The translations under genes and the position numbers were made by a program. Shown one piece after another: positions 5,824 through 7,012 of a DNA stretch of 7,012 bases. The number at the start of each line of letters is the position of its first letter. Position 1 is the stretch's first letter. Source of the stretch: Chloroflexota bacterium (GTDB taxonomy: Bacteria; Chloroflexota; Limnocylindria; Limnocylindrales; CSP1-4); NCBI GenBank assembly GCA_017881985.1, contig JADGQH010000172.1:1-7012 (forward strand). Direction: 5' to 3'. The notes below the pieces were generated by a model. It did no database searches. It worked only from the letters and a program-made list of their open reading frames with translations, and was not told the origin of the DNA.

Positions 5824-7012
5824 ATGCACATCCGGATCGCAAACGTCGTCACCATTGCCCGCCGCGAGTACCTGGTCCGGGCGCGGACCCGCTCCTTCAA
5901 GGTCGCGACGGTCTTCCTCGTGGTGGCCGCCGTCCTCGTGACGCTGGCACCGCTGGCCGTCCGCTGGCTCGACCGCGACTCGACCGCCAAGGTCGGCATC
6001 TATACCTCGGCGACCCTCTCGTTCGACCCGATCGCGCGCCTCAACACGACCATCAACCTGCCGGCCACCCCGGGCGGCAAGGGCCCGTTCACGTTCAGCA
6101 CGGTTTCGGACCCCGCCGCCGGGCGGGACGCGGTCGAGAAGGGCGATCTCTCCGCTGTCGTCGACATGACCCGCGACCCGGGTGGCGACCTCGCCTTCAC
6201 GATCGTCTCGAAGGACGGCCCGACGCTGCGCATCCCGACGATCCTGCGCCAGGGCTCCAGCGTGCTCGCCACGACCGACCGTCTGCTGCGCGGCGGCTAC
6301 CCGGCCGACAAGCTCGATTCGCTCGGCGTCCCCCCGACGGTCACCGTGGTCGGACCGACGCCTCCCAAGCCCGGCGAACAGCCCAAGGACTTCGCCGGTG
6401 AGCTTGGTGGGCCGCTCACCGGCCAGGCACTCGTCATCTTCCTGTTCATGGCGATCATCCTCTACGGCCAGTGGGTCGCGATGTCCGTGGCGGAGGAGAA
6501 GAGCAGCCGGGTGATGGAGATCGTCCTCAACGCGGCGAGCCCATTCGAGCTGCTTGCCGGGAAGGTGGTCGGCGTCGGCTCGCTTGGCCTGACCCAGTAC
6601 GTGGCGGCGATCATCCCGGCGGTGATCGCGCTCATGCTCCAGGACCGGATCGCGGCGATCCTCCTCGGCGAGGCGGCGGCGTCGGCGGCGCCGTCGGCGT
6701 CCGGCCTGACACCGACGCTCCTGATCGCGTTTGCCGTGCTGTTCGTGCTCGGCTTCCTGCTGTACGCGGTCCTGTACGCGGCCGCCGGGTCGCTGGTGAG
6801 CCGGATGGAGGACATCAACTCGGTCGTCGCGCCGATGACGCTCGTCGGCATGGCCGGCTACCTCATCGCCGTGTACACCTCGTCCGGGCTCATCCCGGCC
6901 GATGCCGGCTGGGTGGTCATCCTCTCGTACGTGCCGTTCGTGAGCCCGTACCTCATGCTCTCGCGGTTCGCGGCCGGTCTGGCAGGCCCGCTGGACCTGG
7001 CGCTCGCGTCCG
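5824..7012 (+). CDS. ABC-2 type transporter permease, NatB-like (3' end outside window)
   Basis: This is the membrane subunit of the exporter; 396 residues are visible and the frame is open to the window edge. The cytoplasmic N-terminus (NVVTIARREYLVRARTRSF) has the short amphipathic start usual for NatB-type (COG1668) permeases. TM1 is at about 27-46. A large extracytoplasmic domain of about 150 residues follows (about 50-198), with a Pro/Lys-rich stretch just before TM2. TM2 is at about 202-222. Next comes the cytoplasmic AEEKSSRVMEIVLNAASPFELLAGK at about 223-247, the hallmark of the family and the part expected to contact the ATPase. Further membrane segments lie at about 248-270, 298-320, 333-354 and 363-382, with an Ala/Ser-rich loop (AAASAAPSASG) before the fourth. 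The C-terminus, probably one last helix, is missing. An ATG at 5818 is an alternative start adding two residues. The substrate cannot be inferred. Confidence 0.9.
   Translation, partial: MHIRIANVVTIARREYLVRARTRSFKVATVFLVVAAVLVTLAPLAVRWLDRDSTAKVGIYTSATLSFDPIARLNTTINLPATPGGKGPFTFSTVSDPAAGRDAVEKGDLSAVVDMTRDPGGDLAFTIVSKDGPTLRIPTILRQGSSVLATTDRLLRGGYPADKLDSLGVPPTVTVVGPTPPKPGEQPKDFAGELGGPLTGQALVIFLFMAIILYGQWVAMSVAEEKSSRVMEIVLNAASPFELLAGKVVGVGSLGLTQYVAAIIPAVIALMLQDRIAAILLGEAAASAAPSASGLTPTLLIAFAVLFVLGFLLYAVLYAAAGSLVSRMEDINSVVAPMTLVGMAGYLIAVYTSSGLIPADAGWVVILSYVPFVSPYLMLSRFAAGLAGPLDLALAS

Noticed and set aside
4784..5842. 352-codon minus-strand open frame opposite the ABC ATPase
   Set aside because: It mirrors the ATPase gene, whose Walker A, signature and Walker B motifs are all on the plus strand, and it has no recognisable domain.

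Overview
The window is GC-rich throughout, coding regions and gaps alike, with G or C at most third codon positions. TAnnnT-type -10 boxes and GC-rich hairpins with little or no U-tract recur in the gaps. This suggests a high-GC soil or freshwater bacterium, most likely Chloroflexota (Limnocylindria-like) or Actinomycetota. That placement is inference from composition and gene types; no marker gene is present.

Layout: (1) positions 2-253 (+) are the C-terminal end of a LacI/GalR-family transcriptional regulator cut by the window edge. (2) Positions 392-2164 (+) encode a secreted phosphoesterase of the AcpA / phospholipase C superfamily, preceded by a plausible promoter and a good ribosome binding site. 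(3) A perfect 15-bp hairpin at 2182-2215 separates it from the convergent gene at 2245-3987 (-), a 580-residue class V PLP-dependent aminotransferase/cysteine-desulfurase-fold enzyme. (4) Upstream of that gene, and also on the minus strand, 4117-4635 encodes a 172-residue secreted protein of unknown function; hairpins lie between the two. (5) After a 229-bp divergent gap, 4865-5821 (+) encodes an ABC ATPase of the NatA/COG4152 type, followed with a few bases of separation or overlap by an ABC-2 (NatB-like) permease that runs off the right edge.

Only the ATPase and permease clearly form one functional unit, an ABC-2 exporter of unknown substrate. The other genes look like separate transcription units with no evident shared pathway. 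No RNA gene, mobile element, CRISPR array or attachment site was seen. The window reads as ordinary chromosomal sequence and I do not see a convincing new multi-gene system. The items most worth a second look are the GCSC active-site motif and long C-terminal tail of the PLP enzyme, its possibly leaderless promoter, and the uncharacterised secreted protein.
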